47,646 bases of DNA from assembly GCA_900539325.1 (NCBI GenBank), contig UQCC01000013.1, positions 1-47,646 of the forward strand, read 5' to 3'. The first letter of the stretch is position 1. Every line of letters begins with the position of its first letter. The stretch comes from an uncultured Eubacterium sp. (GTDB lineage Bacteria; Bacillota; Clostridia; Oscillospirales; Acutalibacteraceae). Below the pieces are notes generated by a model. It saw nothing but the letters and a program-made list of their open reading frames with translations, was not told the origin of the DNA and did no database searches. The position numbers and the translations under genes are program-made. This document shows, one piece after another, positions 1 to 7,674 of this stretch.

Positions 1-176
1 AATAAGCAAAGCGACAAGCCAGAATTGCTTGATGCAATTCCGGCTTTCAAAACCACTTATCATTATTTCATCTGTTGCAAAATCTTTTTTTCAAGGAGAT
101 GTTGCATAAGTGATTTGAGTATTAGGAGATGTCTGCAAACCCGCATAAACACTGGGTTTTCGGACTTTTTCAATTC
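1..176. repeat. Diverged copy 1 of an element right-end sequence
   Basis: This stretch closely matches 4662-4816. Both contain a hairpin (AAGCCAGAATTGC paired with GCAATTCCGGCTT) followed by the shared phrases TTTTTTTCAAGGAGATG and GTCTGCAAACCCGCATAAA. Copy 1 carries an extra segment of about 30 bp at 102-131, flanked by repeats of AGGAGATG. Each copy lies immediately left of a guaA-like att site. I read it as the conserved right terminus of a guaA-targeting element whose body lies beyond the window edge. No real gene is seen here. Confidence 0.75.
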
Positions 177-190
177 ATTCCCACTCGATT
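177..190. repeat. Leftmost guaA-type attachment site
   Basis: The bases ATTCCCACTCGATT match the guaA 3' end at 15863-15876 in 12 of 14 positions. Read on the minus strand with the bases just left of it, they encode Ile-Glu-Trp-Glu followed by TGA, a variant of the GuaA C-terminus. This is what is expected when an element carries its own version of the target-gene tail and restores the gene on integration. Confidence 0.6.
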
Positions 191-288
191 CAGGGTTTTG
201 CAACCGTAACATTTTAGCACAGGTAATATTGTTCACATTGTCTCGGCTATCAGTATTATCTAATACCTATTGCCTATAAAATTTTCTG

Positions 289-564
289 TTGCCATATTGT
301 TGCCAAAATAATATTCATTCAGACAACCAATTAAAAATTCATTCTCATGAAATAAAAATTCGATTCAATTTTTCTTCACATTCATTCCACGACTTTGAAT
401 CAAAAACATCCCAAAATATTCCATCGCTTGCTAACGTTGAAAGGACAGATGTCCCGTATTATATTTTTGTGGACGAACTTGAAGCATACTATGGAGACTT
501 AAATATATTTAAACGTGATTTATGTTTAATTAGAGATATATTCTTCATTGCCATTGTTTACTAA
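289..564 (+). pseudogene. Middle fragment of a Sll1717-type P-loop ATPase
   Basis: Only the second half of this frame (about 430-564) looks like protein. It contains YIFVDELEAYYG followed by KRDLCLIRD, which resembles the Walker B/ELE region of the Sll1717 family of P-loop ATPases. The piece with the Walker A motif lies at 2869-3567 on the opposite strand, and the C-terminal piece continues at about 1036-2120 on this strand. Homology appears to stop at 564, where a foreign segment with a helicase tail on the other strand begins. The first 50 residues are probably not coding. Family assignment rests on motif memory rather than a search. Confidence 0.5.
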
Positions 565-639
565 TATATAACTCATCAATCTATTCCTCCAATTCATATT
601 AAATATTCAAATTATTAGAAGCATCACAATAAATCATTA

Positions 640-1011
640 TCAAATTGCCAAAAGAGAGTTTAACTTTGCTGCAATTTTCTTGTTAATATTTCCAACATGG
701 CTCATTTTGAAATTATCAACAATTTCCTCACAATCATCGTTAGTTAAATTTGCTGATATAATTAGATTAAATCTTGCTCTTGAGGCACCAACATAAAACA
801 CAAGCGTATCATTTCCAATTAAATTATCTTTTTGCACGTCGACAAGAATAACAGCATCAGCTTCTAACCCTTTAAATTTTCTACAAGTAGTAAATTTAAA
901 CTGTTTTTCACTTGTTGAATACTTACCGTCAGATATCTTGTTGCTAAAAATGCTGTTTTCTTCAGTAGAACATGTAAGTATAACAATATCTTGGATTTTT
1001 TGATTCAACAA
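640..1011 (-). pseudogene. UvrD-like helicase, C-terminal fragment
   Basis: The 123-residue product carries the C-terminal motifs of UvrD/PcrA-type helicases: CRKFKGLEADAVILVDV, then FYVGASRAR. These correspond to the motif V/VI region that couples ATP hydrolysis to DNA translocation. The Walker A domain and other N-terminal motifs are absent, and no continuation is seen upstream of 1011. This is therefore the 3' remnant of a larger helicase gene. It sits inside the broken plus-strand ATPase gene, between the middle fragment ending at 564 and the resumption near 1036. It is unlikely to be functional. Confidence 0.6.
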
Positions 1012-1035
1012 AATACGTATTTAATCTTTACCGTT

Positions 1036-2120
1036 AAAAGAATTAATGGACTATTTAAAAATATTTCTGATAATACGAAAATCATTTGCTCTGTACGAAC
1101 TGAGATAATTAAATATATTTCCAGATTTATTGTCACGAAAGAAATGAATAAAGTTATCTCTGGATTCGAAGTTCCACTAATTTGGGATTATTAATTTGGG
1201 ATTATAATAATACAACATCTTTTCATCATCCTATAATGCAAATATTGCTTAAGAGAATTGCGATATGTGAAGAAAATATTGATGAAAATGAAATACCTTC
1301 AAAAGAAATATATAGAAAATGGTTTCCGGAGCAAATTCATATGATTGAACCTGCAAACTATATACTTAACAATAGTTGGTTTAAACCGCGAGATATTGTC
1401 AGACTTATAACTTCAGCACAAAATTCAATAGAATCTGGTTCTGAATGTTTTTCACAAGCTGTTTTTAATTCTTGTCAAAAAAAGTATTCTCTTGATAGTC
1501 TTGCGGAAATCTGTGAGGAAATGCGAGCATTATACACCTCTGAGGATATTGACGTTATTATTAGTTGTTTTACAGGATTCAGAAGTGTTTTTTCAATATC
1601 TCAGTTAAAAAAACGTATTGATAGTTTATATTCTAACACCATTCTCTCAAAAAAATTTTCTGAAGTAATAGAGGATTTATATAGACTTGGATTTCTTGGA
1701 AATTATTTGCCAGCATCTCAAACTTATCGTTGGCAACACAAAGGTGATGATCACGTTATTTTATCAGATGAGTGGAGATTAATGATACACCACGCCTTAC
1801 AGAGTGCGTTATCTGTGGGTAAAAAGCAAGATTTTGGATTGAATTATAATACATCTCCACAAATTGGTGATGTTGTAAAAGTGACTGTATACAATATAAG
1901 TAATTCGTTCGCTTTTGTGAATTTTAATAAAGGTAAAAATATATATGAGGGTGTAATTCATATTAGTCAACTTTCAGATTCATTTATTAAAAAAATAACT
2001 GATTATGTAGATTATAATGATGTTTTTCCTGCTGTGATTATTGCATATGATAATAATCATCAAAACTGGCAACTAAGTAAGAAAAAGTTGACATTAATAG
2101 AAAAAAACGAATATAATTAA
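1036..2120 (+). pseudogene. C-terminal part of Sll1717-type ATPase, frameshifted
   Basis: Protein similarity to the C-terminal half of Sll1717-family ATPases resumes near 1036 (NISDNTKIICSVRTEI, then NKVISGFEVPLIWDY). It is interrupted at 1192 by a stop and continues in another frame from about 1194 to 2120 (NNTTSFHHPIMQILLKRI). The break coincides exactly with a 14-bp tandem duplication at 1178-1205; removing one copy restores one frame. The last 90 residues (GDVVKVTVYNISNSFAFVNF, EGVIHISQLSD) resemble an S1-like OB fold for RNA binding. With its N-terminal half inverted at 2869-3567, the gene is not functional. Confidence 0.55.
1178..1205. repeat. 14-bp tandem duplication causing a frameshift
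   Basis: The unit TAATTTGGGATTAT occurs twice with no spacer (1178-1191 and 1192-1205). Fourteen is not a multiple of three, so the second copy moves the ATPase reading frame and creates an in-frame TAA at 1192. The perfect identity of the copies suggests a recent slippage event. Confidence 0.9.
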
Positions 2121-2176
2121 AGTTAATCATAATTTGACAGTGAAATGGTAAAAATATAATGTTCCCACAAATATTA

Positions 2177-2216
2177 AGAGCTATCAGATATCAAGTCCGA
2201 TAGCTCTTTTTGTTTT
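2177..2216 (+). terminator. Rho-independent terminator
   Basis: The arms AGAGCTATC (2177-2185) and GATAGCTCT (2199-2207) form a 9-bp stem followed by a T-rich run. It lies about 57 bp downstream of the ATPase C-terminal fragment and probably ended that transcript. Confidence 0.75.
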
Positions 2217-2276
2217 ATGATTCTTCTATATCTTTGATTGTTTTATGTTCTTCATTTTTGCAAACAACCGAGTGTT

Positions 2277-2414
2277 ATGGCAGAGCTAAAATCAAAGCGA
2301 GATGATTTCACAAAAACTTTGACTTTGTTACTAAAAGAAGTTAAAGTTGCGACAAACATTTTGGAGGACAACGATGAAATCAAACACAATATGAAAGGTG
2401 AAAAAGCAATGTAA
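2277..2414 (+). CDS. Small ORF or gene remnant upstream of tnpV
   Basis: A 45-residue frame starts at ATG 2277 and ends at TAA 2412-2414. The product is charged and lysine-rich and predicted helical, containing LLLKEVKVATNILEDNDEI. No ribosome binding site precedes the ATG and the frame is open upstream for only about 40 bp. It could be the tail of a larger transposon gene rather than a complete gene. It runs in the same direction as the TnpV frame that follows. No family is recognised. Confidence 0.3.
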   Translation: MAELKSKRDDFTKTLTLLLKEVKVATNILEDNDEIKHNMKGEKAM

Positions 2415-2457
2415 CAAAAACGCTTTATTACGAAGCAAAAAACAAGACATAGGCACA

Positions 2458-2892
2458 ATGACCTATGCAGATAAGGAGAATTTTATAAAAAAGTATATTA
2501 TCGACGAAAACACGGGCATTAGCTACATACTTGTAGGTGATGTATATATTCCAAATCTCGTATCAACTGATACTAATTATAAAATCGTCTATTGGGGCAG
2601 AAAACATAAGGAGTATATTAAACAATATAAGCCGGCGTTTTATACAACCCTGCTTACTCAATGTGAACTCAATTCATACCTGCACGATGTAGATGTCCGA
2701 GCAACAGAAATGTACGATACTCTTGTAAAGCAATTAGCAAAACAAGAAGGAGTTACAGAAAAACTCAAAGCAACCGATATGCTCGCCTGGGTTCAGGCTA
2801 TGAATAATATCTCAAATAGAGCAAGGGAGATTGTGGATAACGAGTTTGTAATTGAGAATTACAATAATCTATATAAGAAGAAAAACAGATAA
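2458..2892 (+). CDS. tnpV: TnpV-like transposon protein
   Basis: The 144-residue product matches the pattern of TnpV, a small protein of unknown biochemical role carried by clostridial mobile elements beside serine recombinase genes. Visible features are ILVGDVYIPNL near the start, WGRKHKEYIKQYKP, LYTTLLTQCEL-like spacing with LNSYLHDVDVRA, and WVQAMNNISNRAREIVDNE near the end. ATG 2458 is chosen because family similarity begins close after it. A GTG at 2398 would add 20 unlikely residues. No recombinase or other transposon gene is present, so this is a leftover. Its 3' end overlaps the 3' end of the opposing ATPase fragment, marking the rearrangement junction. Confidence 0.65.
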   Translation: MTYADKENFIKKYIIDENTGISYILVGDVYIPNLVSTDTNYKIVYWGRKHKEYIKQYKPAFYTTLLTQCELNSYLHDVDVRATEMYDTLVKQLAKQEGVTEKLKATDMLAWVQAMNNISNRAREIVDNEFVIENYNNLYKKKNR

Positions 2893-3567
2893 AATTTCAA
2901 CTTGTAAAAACATTTGCTCTGCTTCATCAATTATAGTTATAAATTGATTGTATGCTATGTCAGATTTATTATTTTGAAAATCGACCTCTATCTCGGGGGC
3001 AATCTCAACTTGCGATATAGGATCTTTGCATGGCATTGACAATTTAATTTTAGGTGGAATGATAGTTTTTTTGATATTTGAAGGAGCTTTTATTCTACTC
3101 ATCAATTTACAAAAGTTGTTCCAGTTTTTGTCATCAACAAACAGTCCACCATTAAAATCATCATTGTCGGAAATAATTCGCTTAAAAAATAACCAACGCC
3201 AAATATATTCAAAATCAGATGTTGACACCATCGTAGTATCATTTATGGAAATAGAGCTTAAAATCCTATGCGACATATATTCTAATTCTGTTTTTTTGGC
3301 ATCAGTAAATTCTTCTTTAAAAAAAATGAATGAGGAGCAAGAAGAACTATCTTTATTACGAATATAATCATCCAAATAAAAAAGCAAGGCAGTTTTACCA
3401 GTTCCTTTATATCCTGTAATAAAACAATCATTTTTATCTACTAATCGCTCAATATCAAAATTAGATGGCACAACAAAAGTTTTAATAAACTCGTCCAACC
3501 CGTCATAATTAATTTCATCTTTTGCATCAGGTCGTCCTGCATACAGATCTTTAATATTAGTTTTCAT
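2869..3567 (-). pseudogene. N-terminal part of Sll1717-type P-loop ATPase
   Basis: The product starts MKTNIKDLYAGRPDAKDE and has a Walker A motif in TGYKGTGKTALLFYL near residue 55, typical of the N-terminal half of Sll1717-family ATPases. Recognisable sequence ends near FITIIDEAEQMF, after which the frame runs into the TnpV 3' end and stops. The missing middle and C-terminal parts lie at 289-564 and 1036-2120 on the other strand, so an inversion or recombination separated the halves. ATG 3567 is preferred to the GTG at 3576 because GAAAGTG lies at a suitable distance. Any product would bind nucleotide but lack the Walker B/ELE region. Confidence 0.6.
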
Positions 3568-3614
3568 ATAAATCACTTTCTTTTAATATATAAAATATCA
3601 ATTCTTATAATTAT

Positions 3615-4244
3615 CTAAATATTGTTTACCATTTCAATTATTTTTCTGTTTAGTTTTATTTTATTTAAAAATTCAGTAATTGTAAATGTTAGTATATCAA
3701 CATTATACTGATGCTTTGAAAAAGCAGCCATATATTTTGTATCGGTGTGAATTGATGGGGCAACCAACATTGAGAAATGTGTAATATTGGGTTCTTTTTC
3801 TATCGCCTCTTGCAAATGACGAGTGATAGCAGGCATCTCATTTGTTGCTTGATTTCTCGCACACATAAGAGTTACCTCAACCAACGAATTACAATCAGTA
3901 TCATAACATTCAATATCCGCAACTCCACCGGAGGCAGTAAATGTTGGCAATCCTTCATCATCAACATGATAATTAGGTCTTACATCCAATTCTACAAAAT
4001 TCTGCTTTAACGCAATACTCGTTAAAAATTCCAATCTTGTTGGTTTATCAATAACTCTGAGAATAGCATTTCTACTTTCACCATTTCTCGAAAGAATATT
4101 AAGTTCGTTAGCAATATCTGCTTCTGATATTGCTTCTATTTGCTCTTGTTCTTTTGGAGTTGCCGCAACAGTTGTTGCGGCAAAAGTCGACATAATCATC
4201 ATGACTGCACAGATACTTGCTATCACTCTTTTGAATTTTTTCAT
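3615..4244 (-). CDS. AlwI-like restriction endonuclease tail fused to a signal peptide
   Basis: The 209-residue product has two unrelated parts. Residues 1-29 form a textbook Sec signal peptide (MKKFKRVIASICAVMMIMST, then AAT). Residues from about 38 on resemble the catalytic C-terminus of AlwI-family type II endonucleases: PTRLEFLTSIALKQ, DDEGLPTFTASGGVADIEC, LVEVTL, AITRHLQEAIEKEP and FSMLVAPSIH. The D...EVT spacing fits a PD-(D/E)xK nuclease core. AlwI-type enzymes are much longer and cytoplasmic and act with a methyltransferase; none is present here. The fusion most likely arose by recombination in this decaying region. The ribosome binding site is weak. A bona fide secreted nuclease is a less likely alternative. 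Confidence 0.5.
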   Translation of the reverse strand: MKKFKRVIASICAVMMIMSTFAATTVAATPKEQEQIEAISEADIANELNILSRNGESRNAILRVIDKPTRLEFLTSIALKQNFVELDVRPNYHVDDEGLPTFTASGGVADIECYDTDCNSLVEVTLMCARNQATNEMPAITRHLQEAIEKEPNITHFSMLVAPSIHTDTKYMAAFSKHQYNVDILTFTITEFLNKIKLNRKIIEMVNNI

Positions 4245-4317
4245 TGCATTTGTCCATATCTATATAGCCTTCTGTTCGGTCAAGGAATTAACTATTTTTT
4301 TATTTATTACTGCAAAA

Positions 4318-4524
4318 TCAACTTTTGATTTTACGCAATGGGATGAAGTAGATTTTTGGAAACAGTTTTGTAGCTGTTATATCTTTAACAACAACTATTT
4401 TGTGAAGAATTATTATAACAGAATAAGAATGAAAATTGTAAAATATACATATAGACTTCTTCTGCATTGTAGTTAATGTAATTTTATTTTCTGTAAGAAT
4501 ACTTTTCAATTCTTTACTCGTCAT
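4318..4524 (-). CDS. Small ORF of unknown function
   Basis: The 68-residue frame starts MTSKELKSILTENKITL after AAAAAGGAATGAG, a good ribosome binding site placed 11 bases before the ATG. The first 25 residues look like a real helical N-terminus. The remainder (rich in I, V, H and K) does not look like a folded protein, so this may be the 5' stub of a longer disrupted gene. No family is recognised. It sits in the degenerate left element, upstream of and co-oriented with the AlwI-like fragment. Confidence 0.3.
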   Translation of the reverse strand: MTSKELKSILTENKITLTTMQKKSICIFYNFHSYSVIIILHKIVVVKDITATKLFPKIYFIPLRKIKS

Positions 4525-4661
4525 TCTGTCTCATTCCTTTTTGCTTCCGTAATATTAGATAAAAAACATAGTAGTTTGATATCATATTTCGAATTTTACA
4601 TTTTTTATAGGGCTCAAATCATTTTTTTATTTTGACATGGCTTTAAGAATAGTATTTTGAT

Positions 4662-4816
4662 AATAAGCAAAGCGACAAGCCAGAATTGCTTGATGCAATT
4701 CCGGCTTTCAAAACCATTTATCATTATTTCATCTGTTGCAAAATCTTTTTTTCAAGGAGATGTCTGCAAACCCGCATAAATACTGGGCTTTTCGGTACAT
4801 CTAAACCAAGGGGAAC
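4662..4816. repeat. Copy 2 of element right-end sequence
   Basis: This is the second copy of the terminal sequence at 1-176, lacking the 30-bp insertion of copy 1. It contains the imperfect hairpin AAGCCAGAATTGC/GCAATTCCGGCTT, which on the minus strand is followed by GTCGCTTTGCTTATT. It may therefore terminate transcripts that leave a restored guaA. It ends beside the middle att site at 4817. The surrounding stretch 4525-5074 holds no convincing gene, only this repeat, the att site and integrase arm-type repeats. Confidence 0.75.
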
Positions 4817-4831
4817 TACTCCCACTCAACT
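4817..4831. repeat. Middle guaA-type attachment site
   Basis: The bases TACTCCCACTCAACT match the guaA 3' end at 15862-15876 in 14 of 15 positions. On the minus strand they encode Val-Glu-Trp-Glu and then TAG, the GuaA C-terminus with a different stop codon. I interpret this as the distal att site of element A and the proximal att site of element B. Confidence 0.8.
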
Positions 4832-4929
4832 TAGAATAAATAAATTGCATTATTCAACACAATATGTTGTATATTAAAAGTTTTTATTTGATTATTATAC
4901 ACAATGTGATTATATTATTTTCACCTTAC

Positions 4930-4947
4930 GGAGTCAAAAGGGAGTCA
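4930..4947 (+). promoter_or_regulatory. Integrase arm-type site pair, left end of element A
   Basis: Two direct repeats of GAGTCA start 11 bp apart within GGAGTCAAAAGGGAGTCA. The opposite end of the element has GTAGTCAAAATGTAGTCA at 15784-15801, the same orientation and spacing and 15 of 18 bases identical. Paired direct repeats inside both ends are typical binding sites for the N-terminal domain of tyrosine integrases. Confidence 0.6.
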
Positions 4948-5074
4948 AGGAATTAACAAATCATAGAATATTTTTAATATGATTAAGCTAATTTATTTCC
5001 TATAAAATAAAAACTAGGGAAACGTCGATGACGCTCCCCTTACAAAAACATATGTTTTTTTGATTTCAATATTA

Positions 5075-5311
5075 TTATATGCATTTTGGTAAAAAAGTCA
5101 ACTGTTTTAGCAAAAAATCCGTAAGCTTTTTAACAAAATCATATGTAGATTTGAGTAATTGTTGATTTGAATAATAATCGGCGTGCCTTACCATTCTTTC
5201 ATTTATTAAGCTTGACAATTCTGTATATCGATGCTGTTTAATGCTATCTGATACGATGTTATCATATACGAGCAATAAGGAACAGAATTCAAATATCGGT
5301 TGAGATGACAA
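5075..5311 (-). CDS. Hypothetical protein or gene fragment
   Basis: This 78-residue frame opens with TTG at 5311 and has no clear ribosome binding site. The frame is open for nine more codons upstream, to a TAG. The product is helical and hydrophilic, with FCSLLLVYDNIVSDSIKQH and ERMVRHADYY. The lack of a good start suggests the C-terminal remnant of a longer protein. It is the outermost frame at the left end of element A, downstream of a terminator, so it may not be expressed. No family is recognised. Confidence 0.3.
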   Translation of the reverse strand: MSSQPIFEFCSLLLVYDNIVSDSIKQHRYTELSSLINERMVRHADYYSNQQLLKSTYDFVKKLTDFLLKQLTFLPKCI

Positions 5312-5360
5312 TTGCTTGTAATATTCTGAAAACTAATATTTATTATATTGAAAACATCGC

Positions 5361-5408
5361 CAAAAAACAAAAAAATACAGTCAAAGGCTTATTTCCCTCT
5401 GACTGTAT
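5361..5408 (-). terminator. Terminator after the toxin-antitoxin operon
   Basis: The arms ATACAGTCA (5375-5383) and TGACTGTAT (5400-5408) form a perfect 9-bp stem. On the minus strand it is followed by a T run interrupted by one G. It lies about 60 bp beyond the antitoxin stop codon. Confidence 0.85.
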
Positions 5409-5468
5409 CGTCATATTTAGTTACCCAAACATTTGACAAAAAATTGAAAAAATATAGCAACTTAATAT

Positions 5469-6452
5469 TTACCTACTTCTAAACATATCTATCGCATATT
5501 TGGATATATCACTAGGATTTAGCATATTATATTTTTTAACAACATTTGTAAAATATTCACAAATTAATGATTTTTCAATAACTCTATTTGATGCCATTTC
5601 ATTAGGTAAATCTCCTCTGGTTTTATTCCAAGGAGTTTCATTATGAGTGAATCCTTCTAACACTTTACCACTATAACAGCAAAAGCTCTTAATCACATTA
5701 TCTAAAATTAACTTTTGATTCGGAGTGAATACATTTGGATCAACCGATTCAATATCATCAATAGTATCATACTTATAATTTGAATACGTATTATATATTT
5801 CTCGGTAAACCGGACCGTGAACCCACGCTTCACAATTTTCTTTTAGTAAAAATCCATTAAAAAATGCAAAATAAAAACCCTGTGCGTAATATAGTGCTTT
5901 TTGTAATGCTAGCGGTGTAATATCATTACACTGACTCAAAATATAATTTGAAACAATATCGATAGAGATACAATCTTTATACATCAATTTTTCAGCAGCT
6001 TTTCTACTTTTAGTATATGCTACTTTTGATATTTGATCCTTATTAGAAACTAAAATTGTTAAAAACGCATAAGGATCTTCAAATATCGTTTCCAATAGTT
6101 TTGAATATTGTTGAGTTGGTATATACCCATCATAATATCTAGTAAAAGTTTGCTCTCCCCAACCTAAAACTATTGAAAGAGGTCTTTTACCAATATCATA
6201 CATTTCAGGAATTTGTCTAATTTTATTAAGGGTGATTACATCGTTTGCTATTCTATATTGGTTATAAAGCTCATCTAAATTTAAATCATTTAATTCATCA
6301 ACATAAACTTCATAACCGCATTCACAACAAGTAGCAATCTTCTCAATAAACTTTACATTTGTATCCTTTAATTTACGAGTTGTTTCTTTTTCGCTAATTT
6401 TATAATTCACTAATTTTCTACATTCTTCACAATAAATCTTTTTTTCTTTCAT
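5469..6452 (-). CDS. Zinc-finger/HTH/Panacea (SocA-like) antitoxin
   Basis: The 327-residue protein has three visible parts. The N-terminus has a YgiT/MqsA-like zinc finger with C8-x2-C11 and C42-x2-C45. Residues about 70-125 look like an XRE-type helix-turn-helix (DIGKRPLSIVLGWGEQTFTR). Residues about 170-300 match the Panacea or SocA/DUF4065 fold (TPLALQKALYYAQGFYFAFF, then CEAWVHGPVYREIY). Panacea domains neutralise many unrelated toxins. The gene starts 25 bp after the MqsR-like toxin gene, the toxin-first order of mqsRA. It probably binds the toxin through Panacea and represses the shared promoter through its HTH. A cotranscribed phage-type regulator is the main alternative. The gene ends before a strong terminator. 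Confidence 0.8.
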   Translation of the reverse strand: MKEKKIYCEECRKLVNYKISEKETTRKLKDTNVKFIEKIATCCECGYEVYVDELNDLNLDELYNQYRIANDVITLNKIRQIPEMYDIGKRPLSIVLGWGEQTFTRYYDGYIPTQQYSKLLETIFEDPYAFLTILVSNKDQISKVAYTKSRKAAEKLMYKDCISIDIVSNYILSQCNDITPLALQKALYYAQGFYFAFFNGFLLKENCEAWVHGPVYREIYNTYSNYKYDTIDDIESVDPNVFTPNQKLILDNVIKSFCCYSGKVLEGFTHNETPWNKTRGDLPNEMASNRVIEKSLICEYFTNVVKKYNMLNPSDISKYAIDMFRSR

Positions 6453-6477
6453 TTCAAATCACTCCTTTACAAATTAA

Positions 6478-6882
6478 CTATTTAAATAAATAGTCGATAG
6501 GATAATGCAATTCATGAAAAGAAATAACAACCGTATAATCGTTTTCCTCAATAAAATTAAACTTTACATATATAGCTACTGTTTTATCTTCTCCAAAAGC
6601 GTTAACTAAATCAACTTCAGGGACAAAAACATATAAAATTTCATGTTCATACCCTTTGTGTTCATTTTGCAATGTATAACAAAAATCTTCTGTCTCTATC
6701 CCTAAAAGTATATTTTTCTGTTCTTCGCTTCTAAGATTATATGCTGAAATAAACTCAAGATTATCTTTGCGATTTGGATTTAAAGATATTTGATACTTCC
6801 CTTTTTTGATACAATCTTTTATATCAGAAAGGATAGTCTCAATTTGTTGATAAGTATAATCTATATTATGGCTTTGTTCCAT
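6478..6882 (-). CDS. MqsR-like toxin
   Basis: The 134-residue product follows the MqsR pattern: an N-terminal helix (IETILSDIKDCIKKG), a central NILLGIETEDFCYTL resembling the MqsR segment before its DFYKS motif, and a C-terminal strand pair with AIYVKFNFIEE and VVISFHELHYP. MqsR is a RelE-fold mRNA interferase. It is longer than E. coli MqsR (about 98 residues), with an insertion around residues 85-100. A GAAAGGGGAG site precedes ATG 6882, and a strong promoter lies at 6903-6931. The downstream zinc-finger/Panacea gene fits the antitoxin role. Nuclease activity is inferred from fold and context, since identity to MqsR is low. Confidence 0.65.
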   Translation of the reverse strand: MEQSHNIDYTYQQIETILSDIKDCIKKGKYQISLNPNRKDNLEFISAYNLRSEEQKNILLGIETEDFCYTLQNEHKGYEHEILYVFVPEVDLVNAFGEDKTVAIYVKFNFIEENDYTVVISFHELHYPIDYLFK

Positions 6883-6902
6883 ATTACTCCCCTTTCATCT
6901 TA

Positions 6903-6931
6903 ATGATACAATAATATTGATATTTTGTCAA
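6903..6931 (-). promoter_or_regulatory. Promoter of the MqsR-like/Panacea operon
   Basis: On the minus strand TTGACA (6926-6931) is separated by 17 bp from TATCAT (6903-6908), ending 20 bp before the toxin ATG. Upstream, 6960-7112 shows only AT-rich sequence and no gene. Confidence 0.8.
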
Positions 6932-7112
6932 CATCACCATACTATTAGTTCGATAAATCGTACCATTTAATACGCTTTTTGAGCTATATTATGCATAAAT
7001 AGTTTTATTGTAAGCGTTCTTTCTTGTACGATTTACAATATCTTAAGCAAAATCTAAGCTGTTTAAATTTATCATGTAACAAAACCAATTTGATATATAA
7101 ATATATATAATA

Positions 7113-7143
7113 TCAAAAAAGAAAGGCACAGTTAAATTGCCTT
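7113..7143 (-). terminator. Rho-independent terminator
   Basis: AAGGCA (7123-7128) and TGCCTT (7138-7143) form a short stem followed on the minus strand by TCTTTTTTGATATT. It ends the minus-strand cargo transcript that includes the 117-residue protein upstream. Confidence 0.6.
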
Positions 7144-7260
7144 CCTTTTTGCTTTTACTGCCTTTTTGTGCAGGCGAACACACTGCCATTTATAATTCTG
7201 TAAGCAGTTTTGAGATTGGCACTTTTTGGTGATCGATCTGTGCGATTCCTTATTTTTCAT
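7132..7260 (-). CDS. Possible small basic protein, 42 residues
   Basis: A 42-codon frame begins at ATG 7258-7260 and ends with TAA at 7132-7134, inside the terminator hairpin. The product is very basic, with three Cys (HRSITKKCQSQNCLQ, and a tail rich in K, R and A). A GAGG lies about 10 bases upstream of the ATG. It lies 27 bp after the preceding gene in the same direction. Coding is uncertain because there is no homologue I recognise and composition could arise by chance. Confidence 0.25.
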   Translation of the reverse strand: MKNKESHRSITKKCQSQNCLQNYKWQCVRLHKKAVKAKRKAI

Positions 7261-7287
7261 ATCATCAATGCCTCGGTAAAATATGAT

Positions 7288-7641
7288 TTATTTATAAAGA
7301 TATTTCTTCCTCAAATGCTGAGCATACTCCTCGGATATTATCCGGTCGTTTATCAATGCCATATTGATTGAACCTTGAATTTCGTCTTGCAGACAATCAA
7401 TAAATGTGCAGCTTTTATCATCTCTGCGTTTTTCATATTCGTTTATATCGTGAATTAAATATTCCGGCAAGCAAAACTGTTCGATTTTCAAATCGAAAAA
7501 CTCACGGACCTCATCATAAATATTTTTGAATTCGTCATTTGAAAGACTGTTTTCCTTTTCAAACTTTTTCAATTCATATGCGAGAGTATCTCTTTGTTCA
7601 TCAAGAAATCGGTGCAACTGGACTTTTTCATTATATTTCAT
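7288..7641 (-). CDS. Hypothetical mobile-element protein
   Basis: The 117-residue protein is charged and mostly helical, with EQRDTLAYELKKFEKE near the start and a C-terminal NDRIISEEYAQHLRKKYLY. ATG 7641 is preferred because AAAGGTGAT lies 8-10 bases upstream; a TTG at 7659 would overlap that site. It follows the nucleotidyltransferase stop at 7675 by about 33 bp and is probably cotranscribed. The location next to a nucleotidyltransferase invites comparison with HEPN partners, but no R-x4-H motif is present, so I do not assign it as one. No family is recognised. Confidence 0.55.
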   Translation of the reverse strand: MKYNEKVQLHRFLDEQRDTLAYELKKFEKENSLSNDEFKNIYDEVREFFDLKIEQFCLPEYLIHDINEYEKRRDDKSCTFIDCLQDEIQGSINMALINDRIISEEYAQHLRKKYLYK

Positions 7642-7674
7642 AATTTTATCACCTTTCAAAAAAACTGCCGAATA

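Noticed and set aside
25..279. Reading frame starting MLDAIPAFKT, repeated at 4686-4877
   Set aside because: The two frames agree only because they lie in the duplicated element-end sequence. There is no ribosome binding site and the frames diverge after the repeat.
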